Shown here piece by piece: positions 23,701 through 37,020 of a DNA stretch of 64,000 nt (positions within the stretch are counted from its first letter, which is position 1; each line of letters begins with the position of its first letter). The notes under the pieces were generated by a model. It did no database searches. It had not been told where the DNA came from and was given only the letters and a program-made list of their open reading frames with translations. This DNA comes from Manduca sexta (lineage: Eukaryota; Arthropoda; Insecta; Lepidoptera; Sphingidae): NCBI RefSeq assembly GCF_014839805.1, contig NC_051141.1:15384777-15448776 (forward strand), written 5' to 3'. A program made the position numbers and the translations under genes.

Positions 23701-26700
23701 AATTCAGGACATCAACGTACATATGTATTTAACAGATCTCCAATAGCTTTAAGCATTCTCAAGCCGAGGTAGATTAAATGACTTAAATTCATGAATAATT
23801 AAAAACAATAAACCCAAGTTAGATCACTCTTATTAATGGCTTGATGACTTATGTGGGCATGTGACATATGTTTTAAAAGGCAACAAAAACAATACTTTTG
23901 CGGTTAATAGTGTGCATAATATTTAGAGTTCAATAAGCGTTTGAATGTCAGCTACCTCTCCAAGATTTTGAATAAAGTATGATAAGCTTACTAAACTATC
24001 AATTAATAAAATACCTGAAGTATGAATCATCGTCATTCTGACATACTTCTTACGTCGCCCACTCATAAAATATTCTTTGCAGTTACAAAAGGCAGCGCTT
24101 TAGCTTTATAAGGCCTTTCAAACTCTGAATCACATTTCTCGTAAATATTTGGTTTTCTCAGCAAATATCAAAGAAACTTTTTCAATAACGAACTTTATTA
24201 GTAAGGAACTTGTAGAAATTAGCAAAGTTGCGACCAAATCTGTTATATGTTATTGAGGTTATGCAAACCGTTAGCAGTGCGTTACCCATTTCCGATTGTC
24301 GCTATCGCGTGTGACGTCAACGTACGCAACGTGTGCACCTAGCGGGCATTCAGTACTCGATGCGGGGACCAATTTCGGTACTAAGTGATATCGATACCAA
24401 TATTTATATCTGTTTTCATCTAGACTAACCAATTGACCATCTTGTTTGATAACATACCGCAGTTACATTATATGAGCCCAAAATTAATGGTAAACATTAT
24501 AAGACAAATTGATTTTTAAATTAAATAACAATCATGTTGTTAAGTGCTTCAAACATAAAAACAACATTGATATAAGAATACTTAACTAAAATTCCGTAAC
24601 TTGCCAATTAGATACTTCGATTAAAATGTAAAACAACTGTATTATAATTTATAATAATAAAAATTCTGAGTTCAATAAAAATTATGAAATATGTTAATAT
24701 TATATACCTTTAACTAAATACGCATGTCAACAAATATATAATTATGATACTTATTAAATCATAATTAAATGAGAACTTAAACCAGTAACCCAGTTTCAAA
24801 GTATCAAGTTAACTTGATGTACCCTGTAAATGCAAACTGAGTTTGAAGCAAAGGCGTGTAAATCAGTTAAACAGAATAACTAGGTTACTTCTACGACGTT
24901 GACGTTTGAGATAATGTCACTTATCGTCACGAGGTACGGTTTACCTGCATGACGAACACTGTTAAATATCAACCGGCAGGTTATTGGAAATAGACATCTA
25001 AAATTATATGCATCTAGCTTCAAAATTGATCGATTGCAGACTACAGTAGAATATTGCTAATATTGCAAAGCATGTATGAGTCCTTTGGCCTATATTTTGT
25101 ATTAAAACTTAAAAGTAAACAAAAAGCTTATACAAATTCAATTCAAAAGTGGCGCTTTTTATGTTCGTAAATATATGACAAAAATAAAGTAATTTTATTT
25201 ATTTATAATAATTGTTTTCATGGAATAACATATCAGTTTTTCAATAAACAAAATGCTGGAATGTAAAACATTGATCGCTTTCGGGGAATTCCATTCAACG
25301 ACCGCTATGAGCAATAAGGACTGTTAGTACGAACACGTTATCATTAATGGGTGCCGTCGCTATTGTTCCAACTCGATGCAAATTAATTTCAAAATGTATG
25401 ATTACTTTTACATAATTCCAATTACCTATTGAATGAGGATATCTTAAAACTTTTGAAATGTTATCCTGTTAAAATATGTGCATATTTTATTGAATGTATA
25501 GGAAACGAGAAAAAAATCACAGGTACATGTTTTTGATAAATGAACAACTTATCTATTTATTTGTATACCCTGGACATTTAGTTTTTTGTTATTATGTAAT
25601 ACCTACCAATCAATTGTATTACAAAAATAAACCACTATGCATGGGTACATTTCTGTGAGATATTGGCACGCCATTCTGTATACAATGTCTGGCTCATCAT
25701 AAACTAATCAATTAAAAACACCACGTTAAATAATCTGCGTACGCGCAGCCATCTCTGTCTTGATATACCTACCTACAGCGTTATCAACGGAACGCGAGTA
25801 CTTTGGCCGGTGACGTGGCGCACGCGCATATTGCGTCATCCAACCAATATTTGTTCGGCATTTACCTCCAACAATGGGAAACCCTCGCAGTACGATTTCG
25901 GTTATTCCAATTGATATTATTTAATCGGATATTGGCTGACTCATGTGTTTTTTTAATATTGTATTTAACTGTCTTGGTATTTCACTGATCATTCATTTTA
26001 TTTATTAGATTTGTTTAGCTTTAATTACTTACTTAAATAAGTTTATCTACGCTTATTTGTTAATATAAGTAACTAAATAAAAAAATCTTGTCAATTACCT
26101 AAATATTAAATTTCTTACATATTAGGTACATAACATAATTAATAGGAGCTAGAAAATTTGAAAGCCAATCTTTAGCTATAAAGTTTAAAGAAAATCACTG
26201 ATCACGCGATTTACAATTTAAATACCAGGAGAGCATGGAGTAAGAGCAGTTGCTTGTGTAATGCGGCTAATAATAGCACGCACATTTTTGTCTAGCAACT
26301 CGGGTCCATAGTATCTATCCTATTACAATTAAAATGTTTACAAGATTTTCATTTCGAGGTAATATTTATTTAACCATCTAACCGGGATCAATAACCAATT
26401 TAATAAAGAAGCAAAATAATTATAAAAATATATAGTAAATAGAGGTAAATTGTTTGTTTTAATATAAACTTATTGCTGGTAATGGAGAAAACTGCTATTA
26501 GTTATGACAGTAATTTGTTATAAAATCTCTAAAGACCATGGAATAAAACAATTAGGAAAGAGGCAAATAAAACTACGTAATTATTATTTCTATGAATATA
26601 GCATCATGTTTAACAATTCCAGAACGTTGTTCGTTGTTTATAGAAATAAAACTAATACTTGATAACGGCTGTAAATAACGATAATGTGTAGAAATTGAAA

Positions 26701-29700
26701 TTCGTCATCATGAATTGAAATTTTATGTTGTCGCTTAAATTAATGATGATCTGTAGGATTTATGTTCATTCTGTGATTTTAATAAACGAATCCAATAGTC
26801 ATGAATCGTGTTTTTTAACTAACTCCAATGGAAGAATTCGTCGTTTTATGTTTGTTCATATTAATAGCGTTACGTAGTAAGTACAAAACTAGTAACACCA
26901 TTTGTCATCAATTCTATACCCTCGTAAACTTCAAAATAATCATGATCAGGATTATTCATTCGATAAAGACATTAAATTCAAATACTGACGATGAGAGTAT
27001 ATTACGATCGAACATCGACTTTGGGAAACAGAAAAACATAATTATCAGCTTTCATTAGGGTTAATTTATTGGTTATTACGTTAACAAGTTAATATTGTTT
27101 GTATGCGTGGACAAACACTGCATGCAGCGAACATGTGTCTAAATATACCGCATTTACGCTGCGGGCTAAACTATTTTATGCGCTTTAATTTCCCTACAAT
27201 TATTATCACTCGACATTCGATAATATTTTCAGAGACATCAAAATAGGAAGTTAACTAACTAACCGAGTATCGAAAATCTTTGAATTTGTTTGCTAAACCA
27301 TATAAAATCAAAGAAATAATTTATATTATAAGAAATATCATTAAAAATAACATTTAAGTAACCCGACACCACCTCAATATAATATAAAATAATTAAATAT
27401 AAGCAGAATCAAATAAGAGACATGATTCAATTCATGTGTCAATTCTATCGAAGTGATTTGACACTGAACTCGGCTGAAACGTAATTGGCCCCGTCTATAA
27501 CACCGCTCTCAGCGCTTACGTTTCGTGTGTTATGAATTATCTCTAACATTTCTGCAAATTCAAATACTGTAGCAAACAATAATGTTCCAAGGAAAATTGG
27601 CTATACGCAATTAATTTATAACCATTATACATGAAATATTAAACGACTATAGCACAAATTAACTTTAGTAGATCACGGTCTAACACCGTGACCCGAGCGT
27701 ACTTCGTGGCTCCCGAAATATTAGCATATTGGCGTAACTATTAAGAAAAAACCTAAGTAAACTTTTGACGTATCAAGTACTCGGACTGTATTGGATGATA
27801 GAAGTCTTCTATCTTTATGATTAGAAGATGTATAGATAAATATAGAGTTGGGAAGTCAAAATTGCTAGCGTCAATATGCAGTTAAATGTACTGTTTACTG
27901 CGATTTATTGTGATCCTGTATTTATTTTTTGATTGCTAAGCAGTACAAACAGATGTACTTTTATAAAGAGAGAAACAGTAAATTGCCTTTATATAAAAGT
28001 ACACTAATTCAGAAGCACGAAACTTTAGATATTTAACTTCAATATCTGTAAAATAATGTTATTGTAAGCCGAATTTGAAGACTATAAATTCCTTATCGAT
28101 AGTTAGTAAAAACAATTGTACCGAGGTGGAGCAAACCAGAACCGTATGACCTTAGATAAAAATGATCCGTTACAAATATATAAATATAGTAGGGATCGTC
28201 GAAATTAATTAAGAAATAATTCATTTAAACATGCAATGAAGTAAATATATTATATTGTTTGTCTAAATCCTCTAGGAGTTAGGACCAAGAACTATCGGGT
28301 CTTATTTGTGAGCTGTCTGTTTTCGTTAGGTTTGCTTCTACTATTAGCCAATTTGAGAAAATGATTAAACTAAATAAGATAAAAAATAAATATTTTTTAG
28401 TAATTTGTTAAACTTCATCTGAATGGTGTTTAAGTATACCGTAAAGTTGCTTGTATATTTTTTAGCTAGTTATATAGATGTGTCATCATTGGAATGAAGC
28501 ATTGATTATAAGTCTACTGGTTAAAACTATATTTGTTTCGATGCAGAAAACACATTCATACTGTATGTTATTTATTCGACAAACTAGTGATATCTTACAA
28601 TAACTACTCTGCTCTGAGATGTCAACGTTCTCACTTGACATTCGCTTATTCTTGGAATTTGCTGAATATACCAATAAAGTTCTAGTTATGTTAAATGTCC
28701 GTTTCTAAATCTATTTCTGGAATTCAAGTCCAATTTATTTCCGCAGATGGTTTTGAACGGATACCCATTTTGATTTTAAAGTTACGAATATATCAGTTTG
28801 TCTTTTCATTGCTGTGGTAGACACTGTCAAATTCTCAATTGGAGAAATAAAGTACCACGGTATTTATAATAAACAGTGATGTAAATCAGCCATACAATTA
28901 CCACAAAAATGATTCAACTGATCATATCTAATGTTATAGAAAATATTATTTTTTTAAAACTCAGCATTAAAACTTTACGATCATTAATCACTAATGGTTT
29001 TAAATGCTACTAAGGTTTAAAAAATAGCAACGTTTATACTTCATAAGCATTTCGTCGGAATAATTAGGTCACGCTAACGCGTCTGGTAATTTTGATTGAC
29101 GGTCATGGTTACTTCAACCATTAACCATTGGAATATCAATAAAAATCCTGAAATCAGAGGTAATAATTCGGAATTAACAAAATCAAACGCAAAACTAACG
29201 TCTAAATTATAAACATTTCATGCGAAACGATGACATAAAATGTCTGTTTGAGGATATCAAGTTTGTAGGAAACAAAAGAGGTAAAAAGGTAACACATTTA
29301 TTAGAATAAATACTGTTCTGTTGTGATTACATATAAGTTGCAATAGAACTTGTGTCTGTGTCACTTTGTTTTAACGCATACTTAGAAAATACTTGATATT
29401 CCCATGATTCCATTAATATGATGTCATCTATCTATATCGGTGCAGTATCGTCGAATTTTTTTTATTCTTTTGTACTGTTGCGAACGTTAAGGTATTTGAT
29501 CGACCTCGCTATTAGTTAGGCAACAGTAGAACGAATAAAGAAGGGGTCCGCTACCCTTGACACCGATCGGTGCCTAATTTGACTTGAACACAATTCACTA
29601 CTATTTCTTAATTACGAAATATGAAAAAGTACTGTTAGGTGCTGTCCCTACTAAACATATTTTTGACAAAAACAAATACTGTCGGAAAATTATCCCTAAA

Positions 29701-32700
29701 AAAAGGAAATTCTTGGTCAAAATTGATTCATAATTCTGATTTTCTAGCGCCAATTCAATTCATACTTAATATGTTTTTTACTATCTTATTGTCATTCATT
29801 AAATAATCACCTATTACGAACATTTAGCATTCATTGATGAACGTCAAAATATCGTGTGATTTAATGTGTTACTATGTATTGTGTCCATAACTTTGTGCAG
29901 GACTTTGAAAATTTAAACTCTTTCTTCTGTTACACATTTGTAATACTTACCTCTTTACTATTCATTTTTTTTTTGTAATTAAGGTTTATATTATTTTTTG
30001 AAAGAGAATGATTTATACTAAATAATAAATAATTTATTGAATGTCACTTTAGGGTTTACGTATAAGATCGGAGAGAAGCTAGTAAAATAAGAAAAAAAGT
30101 AGTGTGGATATAAATCATAAGACTTAATTCAGGAAACGATAAAACAATAAAAACCTTCGTATACCTATATATCATGGTGTCTTAGTCAAGGATATATGTA
30201 GTATTGCTACTACGGAGAGCAACGAAGAGGAAATCCGCGTTGCAAAAAACCTTCCCATATCGATTTGTGTATTAAGGATGTTGATTTTTTAAGTCATTAC
30301 TATCTCTTATTGACCACAGTAAAGACAACCTTTCCTTATCGAAGTGTTAAATGTTTTTGCTGAATCCAAATTTAAGATTAACGCGGGAAACGCCTGATCG
30401 CCTTTTTTATTGATGTTTAATTTAATGATTATGACCATTTCTGTATATCATACAATGAAATTCTATTGGAGATTAAGAGTGCATAAAAGTTTGCCGTGAA
30501 TTATGAATGTATGTAGTTTGAAAAATTGGCAGACGATTGTGGGCAAGGCACGATGCCCCTGACCTTATATTGTTGCTTTACATTCCCGTGTATTGCAATA
30601 TCAGCCTGTCTGTTAATTATTTGTATTTCCTCATGGTTTTATATTCAGCTATTAAGGTTTAGGTTTCAATAAACATTCTTAAATGAAACCTCGTTATACA
30701 CAAATCCAAACCTTTGTATCACATCTATGAAAAAATGACAGCAGCAATAACTGTCAACTGTCACAATCGCTACACAAAGCACTGGATTTATGTTCCCCAT
30801 CGATAAATTAAAGTTACGCCTATGGACACTAACATTGGACAGTTAATCTAATATTTTATACATTTTTACTTTATATAAGATGTATGGTTTATTGTACGTG
30901 GTATACATAACATCCGCCATGGATTGGGACTATAGGATAATGCGCGACTTTACTAACACAACGGTAGATATTTACTATAAAAAATACTATCAATCATTAC
31001 TATCTATTAATGAGAAATAATGATAATTTTCGCAATCGCCAATAAGACGCGAGTTTGCTAACATCAGAGTTGGATAAAATAGATCATGATACCGTAATAA
31101 GGTTGTGTTTCGGATTAACAAAACGAGTGCTTTTTAGTCATCGTAGTTCAAAGGCGATTGTTGACTTTATCATATATAATAGGAATAACTTATTCATGTG
31201 TTGTCATAATATTCCTTCGCTAGACACAGGGTTTACGAATTAAACGTGAGACCAATTTTAGTCCAGGCTCGAAATAAAATTATACATAAATAGTATACAT
31301 ATAGTACTCGTGGCTGTATATTTATAGTACACGTGTATTTTGCGTCACGATCACGAGCTACATAATAGATAATTATTAACGACAATGTTTCGGCGCTAGT
31401 CATTGTAAATTAGTGGGTCTATTAGCATAGAAATAGAAGTCAGCAAAAACGATCGATTTGTGTAAAATGAATATTTTTACTTTGTAACTGATAATACTTA
31501 GTGAATACTTTAAGTATGGGTGGTCTCATAGAATTCAAATTTATTTTAAATGTGGATGATTTTATACTGTTTTGTAGGGAACATTCCCTAAGGCAATATA
31601 AGATTTCGCTAACTCGTAACTATGTGGAAATATCGTTCAATTACATTGTTGCCACTTTTAGGCTGAACAATTAAAATTCCAATCAAAGATATGGACGAGT
31701 CCCGTGAAGCGAAAGAAAAAAACTCAAGACTGCAACGATGACGATTCGGTGTGCGGTACAGTGTAATATCGGCGTTAATACATCGATAGAGATAGATAGA
31801 TCATTCTGTTTGTTTTTTGTGGTATCATCAGACATTTCCATTGGTGGTCCTGACGCTGCTATTCATGGCGTTTCTCTAATACTTTTTATAGTATATTTTC
31901 TCATATTGTTTTTGTTATTAGTACTGATATGTCAAAATTAATTTAGTGATGGAACAAACATTAACAGTCTTAGTAGTCTATGAAGCGAAAGTGCTTATCT
32001 CGTCGAATATGTAATGAATACTTAACTGTACAATGTTTTTTATTGTTATATTATTCTGAGCACAAGGGGAGTAGTGAGAAAAGAGAGTGTTGACTGCGTA
32101 ATAAATTTTGTCACGATATGTTCAGTAATTCTGATGAAACTGTTACAAACGAACAGATTACTGTGTATTTTTCTTTATACTCTAGTACGTAAACAGTAGA
32201 CTGCGTAGGGTGGTATTTGATACACCCTATGTTATGACTAACTTCTACATTTGTTGTTTGTTTTTCAACTACATTAATTACTTAATATAACCATACTTAC
32301 ATTATATTTGACTGGTATATACAGTACATAGAATTGTATTTTTTTCAATACATTGTGTAATTATTCATATCTTATAGTCGTAATAAAGTATTATAATCAT
32401 TTTATTTTCTCGTAAGGCGCCTAAATGAGAGATAACCGTAGTTATCTTATTACTGAAGTAACTTCCGAGCAGCGTAACGCTGTAGTGACGTGCGAACCGC
32501 TAAACGGCGGAATTAATGTCACGAGCCAGTTTTATTGACTTTCTGTATTTTGTTTGCAGTATCTAGACATCGGCGAGGATATGAACGTGCCCGATGACTT
32601 CACACAGAGTGAACTACAGACTGGCAAGTGGTGGCGACATCTGTTAGCCGGAGGCATCGCAGGCGCCGTGAGCAGGACGTGCACAGCGCCGCTTGATAGA

Positions 32701-35397
32701 CTGAAAGTATTCCTACAGGTCAGTGTTTTTGCTACAGATTTTATCTTAGTATTGTCGAAGTTGTGTAATTTTAGTGGGGTGTATTTAGTTATAGGTATTG
32801 CCAAAACTATGTTTTCTAATTATAAAATATATCCATTACAATTGTGTAATATTTGTGTTAGCGTTATAATTTATTAAACATCAAAGTAACGTACCTGAGC
32901 CTTTTGTAGTAAATAAACTGACTCCACAGACAGCGTTGGCGCTGACAAAACTAAATGTTATTTATTTTTAAATTATCGTACACGAAGAGGCGTAGAGATT
33001 TATTTCGACTTTTTAATATAAACTATAGTAGCCGAGGCGCGACACAAATAGGCCGCCGATACAAGGTCAGTGACGCGTTGTTAGCATACCCTTGTCAGAG
33101 TCTACAATATTGTTTAACTTACCAATAATTTATTCATTCAGGAAACCGCTAAGTTTGTCTCAACACATTTCATCATAAAATTAATTTTGAAGCTTGCTCC
33201 TGAGAATTGTGTCCTTTAGAATTTCTTTATCCCAATTTGGATGTTTAAGATCTACTTATGTGTCCCACAAATCATTTTTTCACACGATCTGATACCAATT
33301 TCGAATATAGAATCAACACTAATGATATTTATTTATGTTTCCAGGTGAATCCAACCAGAGAAAATATGACTAAATGTTTAGCAAAAATGATAAACGAAGG
33401 CGGAATAGGTGGTCTGTGGCGAGGGAACGGTATAAATGTTATCAAAATTGCGCCGGAATCGGCGATAAAGTTTGCAGCATATGAACAAGTCAAAAGGTTG
33501 ATAAAGGGCGAAAAGAAAAATCATCCTTTAGAGATACACGAACGGTTTATAGCTGGCGCCACCGCCGGAGCAATCAGTCAGACTGTGATCTACCCACTAG
33601 AGGTGCTAAAGACAAGACTAGCGTTAAGGAAGACCGGCCAATACAGCGGTATCGCCGATGCGGCGCGGAAGATATATGCGAGAGAGGGGCTCAGGTGTTT
33701 CTACAAGGGATACATTCCAAATATTCTGGGTATTGTGCCGTACGCGGGCATCGACCTGGCGGTTTACGAGACGTTGAAGAAAAAGTACATCAGCAAATAC
33801 CAGGCGCACAACGAACAGCCCGGCATGTTGCTGCTCCTGGCGTGCGGCAGCGCGTCCTGCACGCTCGGACAAGTGTGCTCGTACCCTCTTGCCCTTGTAA
33901 GGACCCGATTGCAGGCGCAAGGTGAGCATTTACGCTCTTTTACACTATTCAAAACTACGTTATAGGAGGTAATCATGAAATTCAACCAAAAATAAATACA
34001 TTAAGGCGATACCTCAAGGTCCATTTTCATACATTTTGTTTCACCTTTAATCTGGGTAACTAAACAAGTATTGGCAAGTAAAGAATTTAAATTAAATTTA
34101 ATATGACGAAATTTTAAAGGCCGAAATATCCATGATTATTAATTATTTTTACGTTTTTCTTTCAACTGCGAGAACTAATCACTAACTAGACGTGAATTTA
34201 AATTCTTTACTTGCCAATACTTGTTTAGTTACCCAGTTAAAGGTGAAACAAAATGTATGAAAATGGACCTTGAGGTATCGCCTTAAGTAGGAAGGTAGAA
34301 ATCGAGAGGGTCCCGATGGGTAAATTCCATTCAAATAATTCTGTCTCTGTACACTCGTTTATGAATCTAATAAAAATTAACAACTCCAAGTTTCGGTTTA
34401 TGTTCTGTAGAATCTCAGAAGGTATTGTCAAGCGAGAAACATTTAATTACCCGTAATATATTTGATACAATAAATTTTTAAACATATGAGTATAAAGGAA
34501 GTACAATGTATTAGACTACGTCCGAATGGAAATTTTGACTAGCACTATCACGAAGCGTCATTGTAGGCTTTTGTACATTTCTGCGCATTTGACAAAAATC
34601 TTAAATAATATTTACATTTATTTACAATTGTTAATAACACCACGGGAGGTCAGACTCAGTTTGTTTTGAAAAGATTGTATTTATTTTGATTTATTGGATG
34701 ATTTGTTTAGTGCTTTTTGTTAATACTTTTGTTACAAATACGTTTACATTGGTTTTAGTCGGTAAATAATATGTAAGCAGCTGAAAACCTATGTTTACTG
34801 TTATAAATTTGATGGCATCATGATGACTGGTTGTGGGAATATTCCATGTTTTAATAACCTTATTTAACACTGCGTGGGGCCTGTGTACTTTAGTAGATAA
34901 GTTACGCAACTATTTAAATAATCTATACTGTTTCTAGAAGCCATAAAGCTTCTTGGCTGCTATATTTATTATTGTTTAAATAATTTACCTACATGTCATT
35001 AAGATTTTTGTTTTGTCACCAAGCGGTGATATTAACTTTCATAGTAACGTCAAATACCGGTGGCCGTTATGTTGTTTTAGGCCATCATAACTTAGTCATA
35101 TTTTGAGATCTCTTAGTTTTTCAGTAATTATAAGGGTTTACGGCTATAAATTGCAATTTAACTTAAAAATAACGTAAAGAAAAAAAACTAATGAGTTTTA
35201 ATTTGTTTACAGAGAAAGCAGCTAAAGGCGCAGAGGGTACGATGAGCGGCGTATTCCGCGACATTGTGCAGCGGGAAGGGTTGCGCGGCCTGTACCGCGG
35301 CATCACGCCCAACTTCATCAAGGTGATCCCCGCCGTGTCTATCTCGTACGTCGTGTACGAGTACGCGAGTCGTTCGCTAGGCGTCAACATGACGTGA
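20688..35397 (+). CDS. SCaMC: SCaMC-type mitochondrial ATP-Mg/Pi carrier (short form)
   Basis: The product is a six-helix inner-membrane carrier of the SLC25A23/24/25 group, which exchanges ATP-Mg for phosphate and so sets the matrix adenine nucleotide pool. Coding exons 20688-20774, 32560-32718, 33345-33921 and 35213-35397 have GT-AG borders and join in frame to 335 residues. Three carrier repeats carry PLDRLK (73-78), PLEVLK (166-171) and PLALVR (263-268), each followed by a WRGN, YKGY or YRG type sequence. Residues 30-59 ([14 protein letters not shown]...) match the linker that in long SCaMCs follows the EF-hand domain. Here they are preceded by only 29 novel residues, so this form has no calcium-binding domain. 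EF-hand exons were not found in the window and may lie upstream of base 1. The family call is very safe. The start exon is supported by frame, donor and the adjacent promoter-like region. Confidence 0.92.
20775..32559 (+). other. SCaMC intron 1 (11.8 kb)
   Basis: A large AT-rich intron. It holds two inverted E2F-like sites (21059-21069, 21204-21214), a TGACGTCA element at 24312-24319 and a CpG-richer patch at 25735-25870. None of the ORFs within it (for instance 21248-21529, 26828-27058, 31055-31243) shows a recognisable motif. EF-hand exons were looked for and not seen. Confidence 0.6.
32560..32718 (+). CDS. SCaMC: SCaMC coding exon 2
   Basis: 53 codons. Acceptor TTTGTTTGCAG, donor CAG/GTCAGT, phase 0 at both ends. 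It encodes the linker [14 protein letters not shown] and the first transmembrane helix with [19 protein letters not shown]. Confidence 0.93.
33345..33921 (+). CDS. SCaMC: SCaMC coding exon 3
   Basis: 577 bp. Acceptor TATGTTTCCAG, donor GTGAGC, leaving phase 1. It encodes the rest of repeat 1 ([20 protein letters not shown]), all of repeat 2 ([41 protein letters not shown]) and the first helix of repeat 3 ([14 protein letters not shown]). GC content is clearly above the flanks. Confidence 0.95.
34005..34282. mobile_element. TTAA-flanked foldback MITE, copy 1
   Basis: 278 bp in SCaMC intron 3, with TTAA on each side (34001-34004, 34283-34286). Inverted arms of about 88 bp start GGCGATACCTCAAGGTCC and differ mainly by a two-base gap (AATCTGGGT against AACTGGGT). 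Copy 2 is at 41598-41815. TTAA target sites suggest piggyBac-type mobilisation, which is inference, since no transposase is present. Confidence 0.8.
35213..35397 (+). CDS. SCaMC: SCaMC coding exon 4
   Basis: Acceptor ATTTGTTTACAG. It completes a split GAG codon and encodes [14 protein letters not shown], then [20 protein letters not shown] and the last helix, ending LGVNMT before TGA at 35395-35397. Confidence 0.93.
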
Positions 35398-35657
35398 AAC
35401 TCGCCGCGTACTCCGCCCGCGCTCTCACGCATATATACAAGTGCATTTGTTCTGTACATAGCTCTCGTGCATTGTAAGTCTATTTATTCTACGAAAAGTA
35501 ATTCCATTTTAATATGACAATGACATATTTAATTAAGCTTGAAGTTTGTGTTATATCATTGGTTGCATTTTTGTTTTTTTTTTTAAATTCGAGCTGGTGT
35601 TGAGCAAGACGTGACACACCGGCGTTGCGTCGGTTATGCATCTGTGATTACAATAAA
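35398..35657 (+). other. SCaMC 3' UTR with AATAAA signal
   Basis: An AATAAA at 35652-35657 followed by a T-rich stretch is the nearest good polyadenylation signal, about 255 bases after the stop codon. Use of this signal is inferred. Confidence 0.5.
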
Positions 35658-36885
35658 TTACGTATTTTTTTTAATTTATTTTTATTTTTATTTCACCTTA
35701 TTTTTACCTTTCACCTGGTAGGTGAATGATCGGAATCTCTACTCTATATTCAACATAGAGATAAGAAAGATTCTTATTTTTTTATTTATTTTCAGTATAT
35801 ATTTTTTTCTGAAAGCAAGCAATGGAGCTGTGATTAAAATTAACGAAGTTTTCTCAGTGCCGTATCTGATACGGTTGTAAATCTTACTCCATAAGGCGTT
35901 AACTTGACGCTAGTCGAGCATTAGAGATGTTACGGATCGGTAAAATGAATAGAACTCGTACCCAATATGGTTGTTATACTAATATACAACGAAAATGCGT
36001 AAAAAATGTGCGGAACATCTTTTATATTTTATCCTGCTGGTTGTGTTTTAGTGTCTTTAATATTATTATTTTTTTTGTGTCGTAACAAATAAAATAATCG
36101 GTTCTTTAGTGATATATTCCCATTTATCTATATATCCAGCGTTTTACTTACTGCGAATGTTATTAATATAATGTTGCTAACAATAAAATAAATAGTTGTG
36201 ACTATACATACTTAAAATGTACGTCTCGTTTATAAAATAAAAAAATCACAACTTATATTTGTACTATAAAGCCCAATGCGCACTGACAAGGAAAATATAT
36301 GTTCTGCTATAAATCTATAAGCCTGAAATCCATTTCAATCCCTAAGTTGGGAACCTTTGCTGTGCGTTGGGTTTTGTAGAGTGGCTTCTGTCGATTATGC
36401 TGTCTTCTAGACACAATCTGCAATATTCCGTAACATCTTTAATCATTGCGTTGATGTCAATCAAATCCGTCTGAGTCCATCCATACTGAGCTCTTCTTAC
36501 CCACATTTTATTACACTATAATAATTTATTACAATATTCAGTAAGGAACAGTACTAATTCTTTCTCTAATGGTTGTATTGTGTTTTGGATTTTTAAAGCA
36601 CTATAAATTGCGTTTGATCGAATGGCCATACGTTATGGTTATCAACACAGGACATGGATATAATTCACAATCCTGATATTCAATTTGATTCAACGCACGC
36701 TTACTTCCATAGACCAATTGGAACACAAAAGCAATGATAGAAATAATTTAATTAATTTTGAGCATATAGCCAAAAAGCATGCTATCGTGTATTATATTTT
36801 TACACGTTTACATAATGTAGTTTATGTAAATTATTGTTCCTAGTCCCATTTATCTTGTATACACGAGCTATGAGCGTTATTGAAA

Positions 36886-37020
36886 CCCTTTCTACGTGGT
36901 GACGTTATTTATGCCACGTCAGCTATTGTCTTCTCACGCTGATGGCCGCTTCGTTATATCATGACGAACCTCACCGCCATTTTTCAGCTGTGAGAAGTAT
37001 ATACTTGTACATAGAAAGGG
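36886..37020. repeat. Nested imperfect inverted repeat
   Basis: Outer arms CCCTTTCTA (36886-36894) and TAGAAAGGG (37012-37020) enclose inner arms CTTCTCACGCTGA (36930-36942) and TCAGCTGTGAGAAG (36984-36997). This suggests a decayed foldback element or a structured transcript. No target duplication was found. Confidence 0.4.

Noticed and set aside
1..32559. EF-hand exons of a long SCaMC form
   Set aside because: Looked for calcium-loop and pre-linker coding sequence before 32560 by eye and found none. They may lie upstream of the window.
32554..32877. 107-codon ORF as a separate small gene
   Set aside because: It is SCaMC exon 2 read past its donor at 32719 into the intron.
33624..33985. Minus- and plus-strand ORFs of 73-101 codons over SCaMC exon 3
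   Set aside because: They are other-frame readings of a strongly conserved coding exon. GC richness removes stops.
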